Source: Parabacteroides timonensis (GTDB taxonomy: Bacteria > Bacteroidota > Bacteroidia > Bacteroidales > Tannerellaceae). Taken from it: DNA of 64,000 bases. Position numbers and translations under genes: made by a program. Below are positions 55,112 to 64,000 of this stretch, piece by piece. Under the pieces are notes generated by a model, which was not told the DNA's origin, did not search any database, and worked only from the letters and a program-made list of their open reading frames with translations. Where the stretch lies: the NCBI RefSeq assembly GCF_900128505.1, contig NZ_LT669940.1, positions 1,606,764-1,670,763 on the forward strand, read 5' to 3'. Each line of letters starts with the position of its first letter. The stretch's first letter is position 1.

Positions 55112-56674
55112 ATGGCTAGATCAATCTTACGCAAATTCCCGATCGGGGTGCAGAGTTTCAAAAAGATCCGCGACAATCAATTCCTGTATGTCGACAAAAC
55201 AGCCCTTGTTTATGAACTGGCCAACAGCGGAGGTTCTTATTTTCTGAGCCGTCCACGGCGATTCGGCAAAAGCTTGCTGATATCGACCTTCGAGGCCTAC
55301 TTCAAAGGGCAAAAGGAGCTATTCGAAGGACTTGCCATCGAGCAGCTGGAAAAAGACTGGATTGCCTATCCGGTATTGCATATAGATCTGAATGCCGAAA
55401 AGTTCGACGCCCCCGAACAGTTGGACGCCCTGCTCAGCAATCAACTGACACAATGGGAAGAAATCTACGGAAAAGGGAAGGATGAAACAACCCTTTCCCT
55501 TCGTTTTAAAGGGGTGATACGCCGTGCTGCCGAGCAAACAGGCCACCCCGCCGTTGTCCTAGTTGACGAATACGACAAGCCGCTATTACAATCGCTGCAT
55601 AAAGAAGCACTCCATTCAGCCTACAAGGATACTTTGAAAGCGTTCTACGGCGTACTGAAAAGTGCCGACCAATATCTGAGATTCTATCTATTGACAGGCG
55701 TCACCAAATTCAGCCAGGTCAGCGTCTTCAGCGACCTCAACCAGCTGAACGATATCAGTATGGACAAGCGCTATAACGAGATTTGCGGCCTCACCTGGCA
55801 AGAAATAGCTGACAATTTCGAACCCGAACTGAAAGAGTTGGCCGAAGACAACGACCTCACTCCCGAAAAGACACGCGAAACCATGACACGCCTCTACGAC
55901 GGTTACCATTTCATGTTTGGGCAGGAAGGTATCTTCAACCCCTTCAGCGTCTTGAATGTGTTGGACAGAAGTCAATTCGACAACTACTGGTTTAAGACCG
56001 GAACCCCGACCTTTCTCGTCGAGCTGCTGAAAAAGACCGACTACGACCTGCGCGACATCGACGGCGTACAAATGGCAGTCGATGGTTTTGCCGATTATAG
56101 AGCCGACGTGCAACGTCCCATCCCGGTGATCTATCAAAGCGGTTACCTGACGATTAAAGACTATGACAAAGAATTCCGTCTTTACACCCTGGGATTCCCA
56201 AACGAAGAGGTAAAATACGGATTCCTCAGCTTTATCGTTCCCTTTTACACTGCTATCCCCTCTACCGAAAGTCCCTTCTATATCAGTAGATTCGTCATAG
56301 AACTTGAATCGGGGGACGTCGATGCCTTTATGGAGCGCCTGCGTACCTTCTTTGCCGATATTCCCTACGAACTGAATGACAAGACCGAACGCCACTATCA
56401 GGCCGTCTTCTATCTCGTCTTCAAGCTTATGGGACAGTTCACAGAGGCCGAAGTGCGCAGTGCCCGCGGTCGTACCGATGCCGTGGTGAAAACCCGCGAC
56501 TACATCTACGTCTTCGAGTTCAAACTCGACGGCACCGTAGAAGAAGCCCTCCGCCAGATCGACGATAAGGGCTATCTCATCCCTTACCAGTCCGATGGCC
56601 GCCAACTAATCAAAGTTGGTGCCAATTTCAGTGCCGAAGAGCGCAATATCGAAAACTGGACGAATGTGAAATGA
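55112..56674 (+). CDS. AAA-ATPase-like / PD-(D/E)XK nuclease-like protein
   Basis: 520 residues. N-terminal AAA-ATPase_like domain: LRKFPIGVQSFKKIRDNQFLYVDKTALVYEL, Walker A SRPRRFGKS (47-54), Walker B VVLVDEYDKPLL (Asp152, Glu153), LLTGVTKFSQVSVFSDLNQLNDIS. C-terminal PD-(D/E)XK domain from about 440: RTDAVVKTRDYIYVFEFKLDG with Asp near 455 and Glu469-x-Lys471. The family is very common in Bacteroidetes, often in many copies per genome, and its role is not established; transposon-like or defence functions have been guessed. Own promoter. Confidence 0.92.
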   Translation: MARSILRKFPIGVQSFKKIRDNQFLYVDKTALVYELANSGGSYFLSRPRRFGKSLLISTFEAYFKGQKELFEGLAIEQLEKDWIAYPVLHIDLNAEKFDAPEQLDALLSNQLTQWEEIYGKGKDETTLSLRFKGVIRRAAEQTGHPAVVLVDEYDKPLLQSLHKEALHSAYKDTLKAFYGVLKSADQYLRFYLLTGVTKFSQVSVFSDLNQLNDISMDKRYNEICGLTWQEIADNFEPELKELAEDNDLTPEKTRETMTRLYDGYHFMFGQEGIFNPFSVLNVLDRSQFDNYWFKTGTPTFLVELLKKTDYDLRDIDGVQMAVDGFADYRADVQRPIPVIYQSGYLTIKDYDKEFRLYTLGFPNEEVKYGFLSFIVPFYTAIPSTESPFYISRFVIELESGDVDAFMERLRTFFADIPYELNDKTERHYQAVFYLVFKLMGQFTEAEVRSARGRTDAVVKTRDYIYVFEFKLDGTVEEALRQIDDKGYLIPYQSDGRQLIKVGANFSAEERNIENWTNVK

Positions 56675-56701
56675 ATATGAAAATTACCTTGACATGTTGA
56701 T

Positions 56702-57094
56702 ATGAATATCGAAGAGTTCAGAGAATACTGTCTTTCATTGAAAGGAGTGCATGAGAAGATGCCGTTTCCCAATGTGGCTGATAAGTACAGTCGGGACGTC
56801 TTGTGTTTCTATATTTCGGATAAATGGTTTTGCTTTGTTAATATCGAGGTCTTTGATTTCTGTTGTATCAAATGCAATCCGGATGAATCGGGGGAACTGC
56901 AAGGACGCTATGCAGGCATTACGCCCGGATGGCACATGAACAAGAAGTATTGGATCAGTGTCTATTTCAATCAGGATGTGCCGGATCAGAAGATTAAAGA
57001 GCTGGTGAAGAAATCGTATGAGATCGTGGTCGGGAGCCTGACAAAGAAAGAAAGGGAAAAGCTGGAAGAAAGGGGGACGAATGGGCATGAGTAA
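56702..57094 (+). CDS. MmcQ/YjbR-family protein
   Basis: 130 residues. MNIEEFREYCLSLKGVHEKMPFPNVADKYSRDVLCFYISDKWFCFVNIE...CIKCNPDESGELQGRYAGITPGWHMNKKYWISVYFNQDVPDQKIKELVKKSYEIVVGSL is a complete YjbR fold with its conserved PGWHMNKKYWISV. Often called DNA-binding from a CyaY-like fold, but the role is unknown. Starts 27 bp after the previous gene and may be co-transcribed with it. Confidence 0.93.
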   Translation: MNIEEFREYCLSLKGVHEKMPFPNVADKYSRDVLCFYISDKWFCFVNIEVFDFCCIKCNPDESGELQGRYAGITPGWHMNKKYWISVYFNQDVPDQKIKELVKKSYEIVVGSLTKKEREKLEERGTNGHE

Positions 57095-57118
57095 ATAACG
57101 CATTACAAAATATTTTTA

Positions 57119-57126
57119 TACATTTG
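57119..57126 (+). promoter_or_regulatory. -7 box of the DUF4132-MoxR operon
   Basis: TACATTTG, 36 bp before the ATG at 57163. No other box is seen within the operon. Confidence 0.6.
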
Positions 57127-57162
57127 CTTTTATATTAAATCAAAGCAAACTTTAAAGATACC

Positions 57163-60100
57163 ATGACAAAAGAACAAATGCTCGAACAATGGTCCAGGAT
57201 CTATGAGCAAGGATATTACAAATGCGCCTTTACCCCTAAAGTATATGAATATCTGGAAGAGAAGATCGACCAGGCACCCGAAGTGATTATTTCGGGCCCC
57301 AAAATATATGCCAGTTACGATAGTTGGCTCCTACAGGAGCTGAACGGAGAAAATGCAGAACTGGCACGCCGCATGTTAGTTATCATCTCAAAGATACGCC
57401 GTGACGGACCTATCCACAAATGGGACTTGAAAGACGAGTTGGAACTCTGCCTGCGTATCGGCTACGGCCACGACTTCAAGAACTTAATCAAAGAGTCGGT
57501 AAGCCGTCACAAAGCACAAGGCCCGGAATTATACGAAATAGCAGAGATATTGCTTAAATATTGCCCGGCAGAATCGGAGGCTTTTGCCGACCAACTTCTT
57601 TCCAACAAGCTGAAAGAACTGGAGGAACAACGAAACAGCAACCATGAACTGTATCTGGCATTATATCTGATGATACTGTTATTGGAGCAGGATGCCGGTA
57701 AATATGCCCGTTATCTGCCGGTGTTGACGGCTTTAACCGGCAAATATTCCGGTCCGAGCTTTACATATATCCTGTATTTCAGCTATAAGTTCAGCCCCGA
57801 GTTAAAGGAGCGTTTACTCCACTCCCTCAAAGATAAGATCTCGGCACGCGCGTTGTTCTATCATCTCAACCCGCATAAAATGCCCGCATTCCTGCAATCG
57901 ATCGAGGCACCGCTGGACATATATTACTATCTGGTCCTGACCGAAGATAACGATATAGACAAACCCTCCCTGTTTCACACATTGTATAAAGAGAACAAAG
58001 AACTGTTCATGACTGTCTACCGGATGTTGGCAGAAACAACTGCCGTCCAGCAAGCGGTAAACAGCCTTTATCTATTGGCAATCCTTTTAGAGAATGGCGA
58101 GGGAACGGAAGAACTGGCTACAAGTAAGGAGCTGCAGGCCCGTTGCATGCTGAATATTCTGGGAGAATCTTTAGGCAATGCCGACAACCTGATCTCGGCA
58201 GCCATGAATGAATCCACTCCGCAGACTGTCTGGGAAAACCGATTAAAACTTTGCAGTAACTTCGGATATAACTACGGAGGAAATGCTCCGGGCCTAATGA
58301 TCGGAGCTTTGGCCCTTTTATACGAACAGTCGGAACTTGCCAAGCGATTTATCAATATATTAATGATCCAGATTCGTACAAGTGTCACGGTAAACAATCC
58401 AATCCTTACGGCTTATATTTTCCTTGAGACACGGAAAAAATGGCTGAACCGCCCATCCCGTAAAAGTCTGCAGCTTCTATTGAACACGGCAAGCAATTTC
58501 ACGTACGCCCAAGTCTTCAAAGCCTATGCCTATAACCCGTACCGGATGCAGGATACACTGGAAAAAGAAGATATCATCGACAACCAGTCAACCGCACTGG
58601 ATCTATTAAACAGCGGCGAACTGTCGATCGAAGAGACACAAAACTGGCTCGACATGATCTACGGCACCTGCAAACTGACCGATATCAAACCGCTCATCGG
58701 ATTATTATCCAATAAATCGAAGATACTCCGCAAAACAGCCGAAGAATTGATAAACGGCCACGAAGAAGCAACCCGCCCATTGCTGGAATCAAGCCTGCCC
58801 AAACTGAAAGGAGACGCATTGGCTGCCGGAAAGCGCATCATCAAACGTTGGGATAACGAACGGAAGTTCGGTGCCGACTTCACCTTCACGAAAGAAAGCG
58901 TCGTCGAATACTGCAACGACAACTTCGACAACGACAATGAAAAGTTCATCGCCTGGATACCCGAAGACATGTTCACCGATGTCCGCTTTGCCGATATGGC
59001 GGAGAAAGCACCGGCCATCGTCACTCGTTATATCCTTTCCGAATACCTGAGCCTGGAAGAAGCCTATAAGGTCAAAGCCTGCGATAAAGTGGTAGAACAA
59101 TTGCACGCCCCCGACTTCCAACAGATGATGGAAAATATTTATCTGTTCTGGAAAGAGAACGGTGCGGAAGCCAAAAAGAAGATGATCATGGTTCCGTATT
59201 GCATCTACGGTTCCGACACACAGATCCTTCGCTTGAAAACACAGTTGAAAGACTGGGCCGAAGCATCACGCGGTGCCATTGCTGCCTTCGTTGTCAATGC
59301 CATTGCCATGAACGGAGGAAGCGTAGCACTGGTTATGATCGACGGTATCTCTGTCAAGTTCCCGAACAACCAAGTAAAGAATGCAGCAAAAGCCGCCTTT
59401 ACGTTTGCCGCCAAAGCACTGGAAATACCAGAAGACGAACTCTCCGACAAGATAGTCCCCACGTTGGGTTTCAACAAAGAAGGAGAAAAGATACTCGATT
59501 ACGGTCCGCGAAACTTCACGGTTACGCTGATGCCCGACTTCTCGCTGTCTATCTTCGACAATGAGAAACAAAAGACGATCAAGTCCATGCCAGCTCCCGG
59601 AGCAAACGACGATGCAGTAAAAGCAACGGCTGCCAAAAAAGAATTTTCCGAATTAAAGAAACAGATCAAAGCCACTGTACAGTCACAGACCAACCGTCTG
59701 GAGAAAGTACTTATGAACGGACGCCGCTGGACAGTCGATTCCTGGAACACGCTCTTTGTGGAAAACCCGATCATGCACCGTTTCGCTACCGGACTGATAT
59801 GGGGTGTGTACGACGGGGACAAACTGACCGGCACGTTCCGTTATATGGAAGACGGCACATTCAATACGGTGGATGAAGAAGAATATACATTACCCGAAAA
59901 GGCTGCTATCACACTCGTTCACCCCATTGAACTGGAAGAAGATGTTCTTGCCGGCTGGAAGGAACAACTGGATGATTATGAAATAGTACAGCCCATCCCG
60001 CAACTAACCGCTCCTATAATTGTTTTAGGAGAAAAAGAGACGAATGGCAACAAGATCACGCGTTACAACGGTCTGATTGTCAAGTCAGGAAAGATAAGCG

Positions 60101-60399
60101 GTATTGCCAGGAAGCACAACATGGTACGCGGAGAAGTCTGGGATGCGGGAAGCTACACCTGTTATCACCTCGTGGACAAGTTTCTGAATATTGCAGCCCT
60201 GCTGAATTTCGAATACATGTACATGGGACAGGAGTATGACGATGACGTAACGCTCGGAGATGTCGTCTTGTACCGTATGGGAGAAGACCAAACGACCGAG
60301 GACGAGCCGAAGAACAACGTAATCCTCTCTCCCGAAAGCGTTCCCGCCCGTTTCCTTTGCAGCGTACTGGGTATTTTTGATGTATTGAAAGAAGAATAA
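57163..60399 (+). CDS. DUF4132 protein (E. coli YehI-like)
   Basis: 1078 residues, no signal peptide. The first two thirds are HEAT-like alpha-helical repeats (SNKSKILRKTAEELINGHEEATRPLLESSLPKLKGDALAAGKRIIKRWDNE resembles a HEAT pair). The C-terminal 250 residues contain the DUF4132 domain: KKQIKATVQSQTNRLEKVLMNGRRWTVDSWNTLFVENPIMHRFATGLIWGVYDGDKLTGTFRYMEDGTFNTVDEEEYTLPEKAAITLVHPIEL. E. coli YehI is a similarly sized DUF4132 protein encoded near yehL, yehM, yehP and yehQ. Function unknown; a chaperone-like or sensor scaffold is possible. First gene of the operon. Confidence 0.88.
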   Translation: MTKEQMLEQWSRIYEQGYYKCAFTPKVYEYLEEKIDQAPEVIISGPKIYASYDSWLLQELNGENAELARRMLVIISKIRRDGPIHKWDLKDELELCLRIGYGHDFKNLIKESVSRHKAQGPELYEIAEILLKYCPAESEAFADQLLSNKLKELEEQRNSNHELYLALYLMILLLEQDAGKYARYLPVLTALTGKYSGPSFTYILYFSYKFSPELKERLLHSLKDKISARALFYHLNPHKMPAFLQSIEAPLDIYYYLVLTEDNDIDKPSLFHTLYKENKELFMTVYRMLAETTAVQQAVNSLYLLAILLENGEGTEELATSKELQARCMLNILGESLGNADNLISAAMNESTPQTVWENRLKLCSNFGYNYGGNAPGLMIGALALLYEQSELAKRFINILMIQIRTSVTVNNPILTAYIFLETRKKWLNRPSRKSLQLLLNTASNFTYAQVFKAYAYNPYRMQDTLEKEDIIDNQSTALDLLNSGELSIEETQNWLDMIYGTCKLTDIKPLIGLLSNKSKILRKTAEELINGHEEATRPLLESSLPKLKGDALAAGKRIIKRWDNERKFGADFTFTKESVVEYCNDNFDNDNEKFIAWIPEDMFTDVRFADMAEKAPAIVTRYILSEYLSLEEAYKVKACDKVVEQLHAPDFQQMMENIYLFWKENGAEAKKKMIMVPYCIYGSDTQILRLKTQLKDWAEASRGAIAAFVVNAIAMNGGSVALVMIDGISVKFPNNQVKNAAKAAFTFAAKALEIPEDELSDKIVPTLGFNKEGEKILDYGPRNFTVTLMPDFSLSIFDNEKQKTIKSMPAPGANDDAVKATAAKKEFSELKKQIKATVQSQTNRLEKVLMNGRRWTVDSWNTLFVENPIMHRFATGLIWGVYDGDKLTGTFRYMEDGTFNTVDEEEYTLPEKAAITLVHPIELEEDVLAGWKEQLDDYEIVQPIPQLTAPIIVLGEKETNGNKITRYNGLIVKSGKISGIARKHNMVRGEVWDAGSYTCYHLVDKFLNIAALLNFEYMYMGQEYDDDVTLGDVVLYRMGEDQTTEDEPKNNVILSPESVPARFLCSVLGIFDVLKEE

Positions 60400-60407
60400 G
60401 AACATCT

Positions 60408-61520
60408 ATGGATAACAAAATACAAAAACCCTTGATGGAGATGCGGTATGCCGACGAGCTTGCCGCTCTCCGCAAACAAGATACGGGAGCCAGGCCCACC
60501 AACTGGCAACTCTCCCCACGTGCAGTCCGTGCCTTTATCCTCGGACAGAAGGAACCGATCGAACTGGACGGACGACAGATCACCATCACTCCGAAGTTCT
60601 TCGGCGACGATGCACTGGTGGAACGCTGCATTATCACCCTGGCAGGCAACCGGGGGCTTATGCTCGTCGGCGAACCGGGCACAGCAAAGACCATGTTAAG
60701 CGAATTGCTCTCTGCCGCCATCTGCGGTATCAGTACCAATACGGTACAAGGTACGGCGGGAACCAGCGAGGATAATATCAAATACTCCTGGAACTATGCA
60801 CTCCTGCTGGCCAAAGGTCCGGTCAAAGAAGCACTTGTCCCCTCTCCCGTCTACATTGGTATGAAACGGGGCATTATCACCCGCTTCGAAGAGATCACCC
60901 GTTGTCCGCTGGAAATACAGGACAGCCTGATCAGTATCATGAGCGACCGGGTATTGAATATCCCCGAACTGGGAGAAGAAGGATTGCTCTTCGCCTCTTC
61001 CGGCTTTAACGTGATAGCGACCGCCAATACCCGCGACAAAGGAATCAACGAAATGAGTAGCGCCCTGAAACGCCGTTTCAACTTCGAGACCGTAGAGCCG
61101 ATCCGAAGCGTGGCACTCGAAAGCCGTATCATCACCGACCAGTGCGAAGGCATGCTCGCCGCCAACGGCCTTGAAATGCCAATACAGGAAGAAGTGGTCG
61201 ATATCCTCGCTTCCACATTCAATGAGTTACGCAACGGTACCTCCTTCGAGAAAGCCAAGATACAAAAGATGTCGGGCGTGATGAGCACGGCGGAAGCTGT
61301 ATCCGTTTATTACCAGTCCGCCCTGGACGGCTATTATTACGGGGACGGGACAGTCAGTATGCGTTCGCTCGTGCAGAACCTACTGGGTGCCGTGATGAAA
61401 GAGAACAAAGACGATCTGCCCAAACTGAAAGATTACTTTAACGGTGTGGTCCGGTTGAAAGCCGAAAGACAAGGAGGAAAATGGAAGGAATACTACGACA
61501 ACCGGACCTGGCTGAAATAG
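60408..61520 (+). CDS. MoxR-family AAA+ ATPase (YehL-like)
   Basis: 370 residues. Walker A GEPGTAKT (88-95), the Walker B/catalytic region GIITRFEEITRCPLEIQDSLISIMSDR (Glu161-Glu162), sensor 1 NVIATANTRD (Asn207) and the arginine-rich ALKRRFNFETV. The Walker B has FEE in place of the usual DEI/DE, still acidic. MoxR ATPases remodel target proteins with a VWA-domain partner, which is the gene starting at 63871. Eight bases after DUF4132 and overlapping DUF5682 by up to 40 bases. Confidence 0.94.
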   Translation: MDNKIQKPLMEMRYADELAALRKQDTGARPTNWQLSPRAVRAFILGQKEPIELDGRQITITPKFFGDDALVERCIITLAGNRGLMLVGEPGTAKTMLSELLSAAICGISTNTVQGTAGTSEDNIKYSWNYALLLAKGPVKEALVPSPVYIGMKRGIITRFEEITRCPLEIQDSLISIMSDRVLNIPELGEEGLLFASSGFNVIATANTRDKGINEMSSALKRRFNFETVEPIRSVALESRIITDQCEGMLAANGLEMPIQEEVVDILASTFNELRNGTSFEKAKIQKMSGVMSTAEAVSVYYQSALDGYYYGDGTVSMRSLVQNLLGAVMKENKDDLPKLKDYFNGVVRLKAERQGGKWKEYYDNRTWLK

Positions 61521-63874
61521 ACCGCCTCTTTACCGGTAGTTTCGATATGGAAGGACAGGTGGTGTACTTTCCGGTACGTCACCACTCCCCGGCCTGTGCA
61601 TTGCATCTGCGACGTACGATCGAGCGTTTCCGTCCGGAACTGATCCTGATAGAAGGCCCGTCGGACTCGGCTGAACTGCTTCCTTACATTGCCGACGAGC
61701 AGTCGGTCCCTCCCTTCTGTATCTACTACAGCTATGACGACAAGGATGGAAAAGTAAGCGAGGAAAAAGAAAAGTATCGTGCCTATTACCCTTTCCTGGC
61801 CTATTCGCCGGAGCTGGTCGCCATTCGTGAAGGGGCACGAAGCCATACACCGGTACGTTTCATCGACCTGCCTTATGCGCTCCGTCTGATAAACAAGATC
61901 GAGGAAGAACCGCAGACGCAGTTCTATTACAACGAAAATAAAGAATACGAAGTAAATACCTATACGGCTATGATTGCCCGTAAGGCAGGATGCCGGAGTT
62001 TTGCAGAGTTCTGGGAAAGCCGCTTCGAACTGGATGCTGCCAACCAGGAAACGCAGGCTTTCGTCCGCAACCTCTTCCACCTCGGTTACTTTATGCGTCT
62101 GGCAACGCCCGAAAACGAGGTCTCCCTGAAAGAAGACCGGTTACGGGAAACTTATATGGCAGAAGAAATACGGAAAGCACTACCCGACAATAAAAAGATA
62201 TTGGTAGTAGCCGGTGCCTTCCATATCTCCGGACTTATGGAAGCGCTGCAATCGGACAAAAAGCCATCGCTCAAAACCTGCAACCGGGAACATGTCGCTT
62301 CCTACCTGATGCCTTATACTTTCAAGGAAGCAGACAGTAAAAGCGGTTATGCGGCCGGTATGCCTTTTCCGGCTTTCTACCAGGAAGTCTGGGAAAAGAT
62401 AGAAAAGCAGAAGAAAGACCCGTTCGCCTCCACCGTCCTCGAATATATCATCAAGACAGCCCGATATGCCCGTAAGACACAGATGATCTCGCTGCCCGAC
62501 GAGATCAATGCCCTCAACATGGCACGCTCACTGGCCGTATTGAGAGGCAAGCAAACTACAGGTGTTTACGAATTGCTGGACGGTGTACGAAGTTGTTTCG
62601 TAAAAGGTGACCTGAATGCCACCTCGACCTTCGAAGTGGACTTCCTGTATCGTCTTCTTTCCGGCATGGGGACAGGAAAGATCGCAGATAATGACTGCAT
62701 CCCTCCCGTCGTACGCGAGTTCCGTGCCTTGTGTTCGCTCCACCGGTTAAAGACATCTACCATCGAGCGACAGGAAGTAACGCTCGACATTATCAAGAAC
62801 CCGGCTCATTACAGGAAAAGCCGCTTCCTCCATCAGATGGAGTTTCTGGAGACAGGCTTCGCCACACTCCAGTCGGGTCCCGATTATGTGAATCAGAAGA
62901 ATAAAAACCTTGTACGGGAACAATGGATATGCCGTTATGCCACGGGCGTTGAAACCCGTTTGATCGACCTGTCTGTCTACGGAGCTACCTTATCACAGGT
63001 CTGCAATTCGCTGATAGAAAAGAATTTCAAAGATAATATGACGGCTGAGGAATTGGGAAAACTGCTCCTCTCCGTCCAGGTTATGGGTATAGAAGGTTTC
63101 TATCTTCAATACGAAGATACTATCCGGCTGGTAGTGGAAAGCGAAGGGAATTTTATCAACCTTTGCAAACTGATCAACAGCTTGTTATACCTTGCTAACA
63201 TGCAACAACTGATGGATGGGAATATCCAGCCCGTCATTGCCGAACTGGCACGGACCGCATTCAAGGGAGCCGTCGTTCTGATCCCTTCTCTGAAAAGCAC
63301 GACGGAAGAAGAGGAACAGGAGATCTGCGAACAGATGCGTAACCTTTACAGTTTCACGATGGATACGAAAGGCTGGTTCGACACCGCCGCTTTCATCGCT
63401 GCCGTAGAGAAAGTATTGAACGACAGTTTCAGCAACAGCCGTCTTTTCGGTTTATGCCTCGCTATACATTATAAAGAAGGGCGAACCGGACAAGCTGCTT
63501 TTTGCCAACAGATAGCAGCCTACCTCGAAAGCAGCATTACCCACCCGGAACAGGCTGCTTCATTTATCTGTGGATTGTTCCTGATCGCCCGCGACGTATT
63601 GTTTGCCGACCCGCATATCCTGGAAGCTATAAACCGGGTCATAGCCAATGCCGACCGGGAGACTTTCCTCACTATCCTGCCGAACCTGCGTTATGCCTTT
63701 ACCGGTTTCCTCTCGGCAGAGATCAGCCGACTGGGACAGCAGGTGGCTGAATATCACCAGGTATCGGAAGCCCGCTTAACAGGAAGCATCACCGTCTCGC
63801 AGGAAGAAATAACAGAAGCCATGCGCCTGGACAGCCTTGCCGCAGAAGCGCTTAAAACATGGAGGATCGCATGA
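61481..63874 (+). CDS. DUF5682 protein (YehM-like)
   Basis: 797 residues. N-terminal half: VYFPVRHHSPACALHLRRTIERFRPELILIEGPSDSAELLPYI, and NKKILVVAGAFHISGL with His248. The RHHSP, EGP and GAFH motifs resemble the TraB/ChaN/EreA superfamily, in which such His and Glu residues form an active site. The C-terminal half is alpha-helical. Start: the ATG at 61481 overlaps moxR by 40 bases, while an ATG at 61547 is 26 bp after the moxR stop and just before the conserved part. Both fit. The last codon overlaps the next gene (ATGA). Confidence 0.85.
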   Translation: MEGILRQPDLAEIDRLFTGSFDMEGQVVYFPVRHHSPACALHLRRTIERFRPELILIEGPSDSAELLPYIADEQSVPPFCIYYSYDDKDGKVSEEKEKYRAYYPFLAYSPELVAIREGARSHTPVRFIDLPYALRLINKIEEEPQTQFYYNENKEYEVNTYTAMIARKAGCRSFAEFWESRFELDAANQETQAFVRNLFHLGYFMRLATPENEVSLKEDRLRETYMAEEIRKALPDNKKILVVAGAFHISGLMEALQSDKKPSLKTCNREHVASYLMPYTFKEADSKSGYAAGMPFPAFYQEVWEKIEKQKKDPFASTVLEYIIKTARYARKTQMISLPDEINALNMARSLAVLRGKQTTGVYELLDGVRSCFVKGDLNATSTFEVDFLYRLLSGMGTGKIADNDCIPPVVREFRALCSLHRLKTSTIERQEVTLDIIKNPAHYRKSRFLHQMEFLETGFATLQSGPDYVNQKNKNLVREQWICRYATGVETRLIDLSVYGATLSQVCNSLIEKNFKDNMTAEELGKLLLSVQVMGIEGFYLQYEDTIRLVVESEGNFINLCKLINSLLYLANMQQLMDGNIQPVIAELARTAFKGAVVLIPSLKSTTEEEEQEICEQMRNLYSFTMDTKGWFDTAAFIAAVEKVLNDSFSNSRLFGLCLAIHYKEGRTGQAAFCQQIAAYLESSITHPEQAASFICGLFLIARDVLFADPHILEAINRVIANADRETFLTILPNLRYAFTGFLSAEISRLGQQVAEYHQVSEARLTGSITVSQEEITEAMRLDSLAAEALKTWRIA

Positions 63875-64000
63875 TGGACAACCCGAATAACAAACAGGAA
63901 ATAGTCAACCGCTGGCGACTCATACTGGGTGACTTTGCAGAAAGCAGCTTGCCCCTCGATCCGGAAAATGCAGAACTGGACGGCGCACTTTATTTCCTTT
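63871..64000 (+). CDS. VWA-domain protein N-terminus (YehP-like; cut by the right edge)
   Basis: 43 codons in the window from the ATG at 63871 (or 63874). MMDNPNNKQEIVNRWRLILG then DFAESSLPLDPENAELDGALYFL is the usual start of VWA proteins that follow MoxR and DUF5682 genes (R-W-R-L-x-L-G and the acidic stretch before ALxFLY). The VWA domain itself would lie beyond the window, so the call depends on the neighbours. Confidence 0.65.
   Translation, partial: MMDNPNNKQEIVNRWRLILGDFAESSLPLDPENAELDGALYFL

Noticed and set aside
55688..56605. 305-codon minus-strand frame
   Set aside because: Antisense shadow of the AAA-ATPase-like gene, whose motifs are intact on the plus strand.

Overview
The window is a chromosomal segment of a Bacteroidales bacterium, most plausibly Parabacteroides or a close relative. 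The evidence is the repeated Bacteroidetes-type -7 promoter box TAnnTTTG in front of most transcription units, the compact primary sigma factor of that phylum, a PPi-dependent phosphofructokinase, SusD-like-era lipoprotein and outer-membrane barrel styles, HU-HIG and AAA-ATPase-like/PD-(D/E)XK genes typical of gut Bacteroidales, and the 16S/23S sequence itself. The genus is an inference; phylum and order are well supported.

Layout. 1-14.8 kb is an AT-rich surface-polysaccharide locus: a lipoprotein fragment, a GT4 glycosyltransferase on the plus strand, and a tight minus-strand operon running from 14826 down to 1539 (Wza-like export lipoprotein, Wzz, the LegB/LegC/LegH/LegI/LegG/PtmE/LegF/PtmF/PtmA set, a Wzx flippase and an unassigned GT-B-like protein). 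The nine central genes match, one for one, the Campylobacter route to CMP-legionaminic acid through GDP-sugars. 15-21.4 kb is housekeeping: CvfB-like S1 protein, LepA, a TPR protein and an AraC/GyrI regulator. 21.4-26.9 kb is a complete minus-strand rRNA operon (16S, tRNA-Ile, tRNA-Ala, 23S, 5S) with two promoters and a strong terminator. 27-39 kb holds the primary sigma factor, a DegP/HtrA protease, RNase P RNA, a YihY membrane protein, a MATE exporter, riboflavin synthase, a group of small membrane proteins (TM2, DUF2752, TM2), a Sel1-repeat protein and PPi-phosphofructokinase.

39.2-41.5 kb is an AT-rich accessory gene between housekeeping genes: a 684-residue protein joining a DUF805 membrane domain, ten perfect DEPVL repeats and two nuclease-like domains, preceded by a leader that can fold into a 147-nt multi-block hairpin. 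This is one of the two most interesting loci. 41.6-54.1 kb is envelope biology: DUF1349 protein, PAP2 phosphatase with a C-terminal barrel, a two-component system with an EamA-type transporter, a TolC/MFP/RND efflux operon, an outer-membrane barrel and a LytTR/LytS pair. 54.1-57.1 kb has an HU-HIG protein, an AAA/PD-(D/E)XK gene and a YjbR protein. 57.1-64 kb is an operon of DUF4132, MoxR ATPase, DUF5682 and (cut by the window end) a probable VWA protein, equivalent to the uncharacterised E. coli yehI/yehL/yehM/yehP group; this is the second locus of special interest.

Two intergenic regions (about 16.07-16.16 kb and 54.24-54.33 kb) carry four short palindromes each at an exact 22-bp or 21-bp spacing. 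They have no known explanation that I can give.
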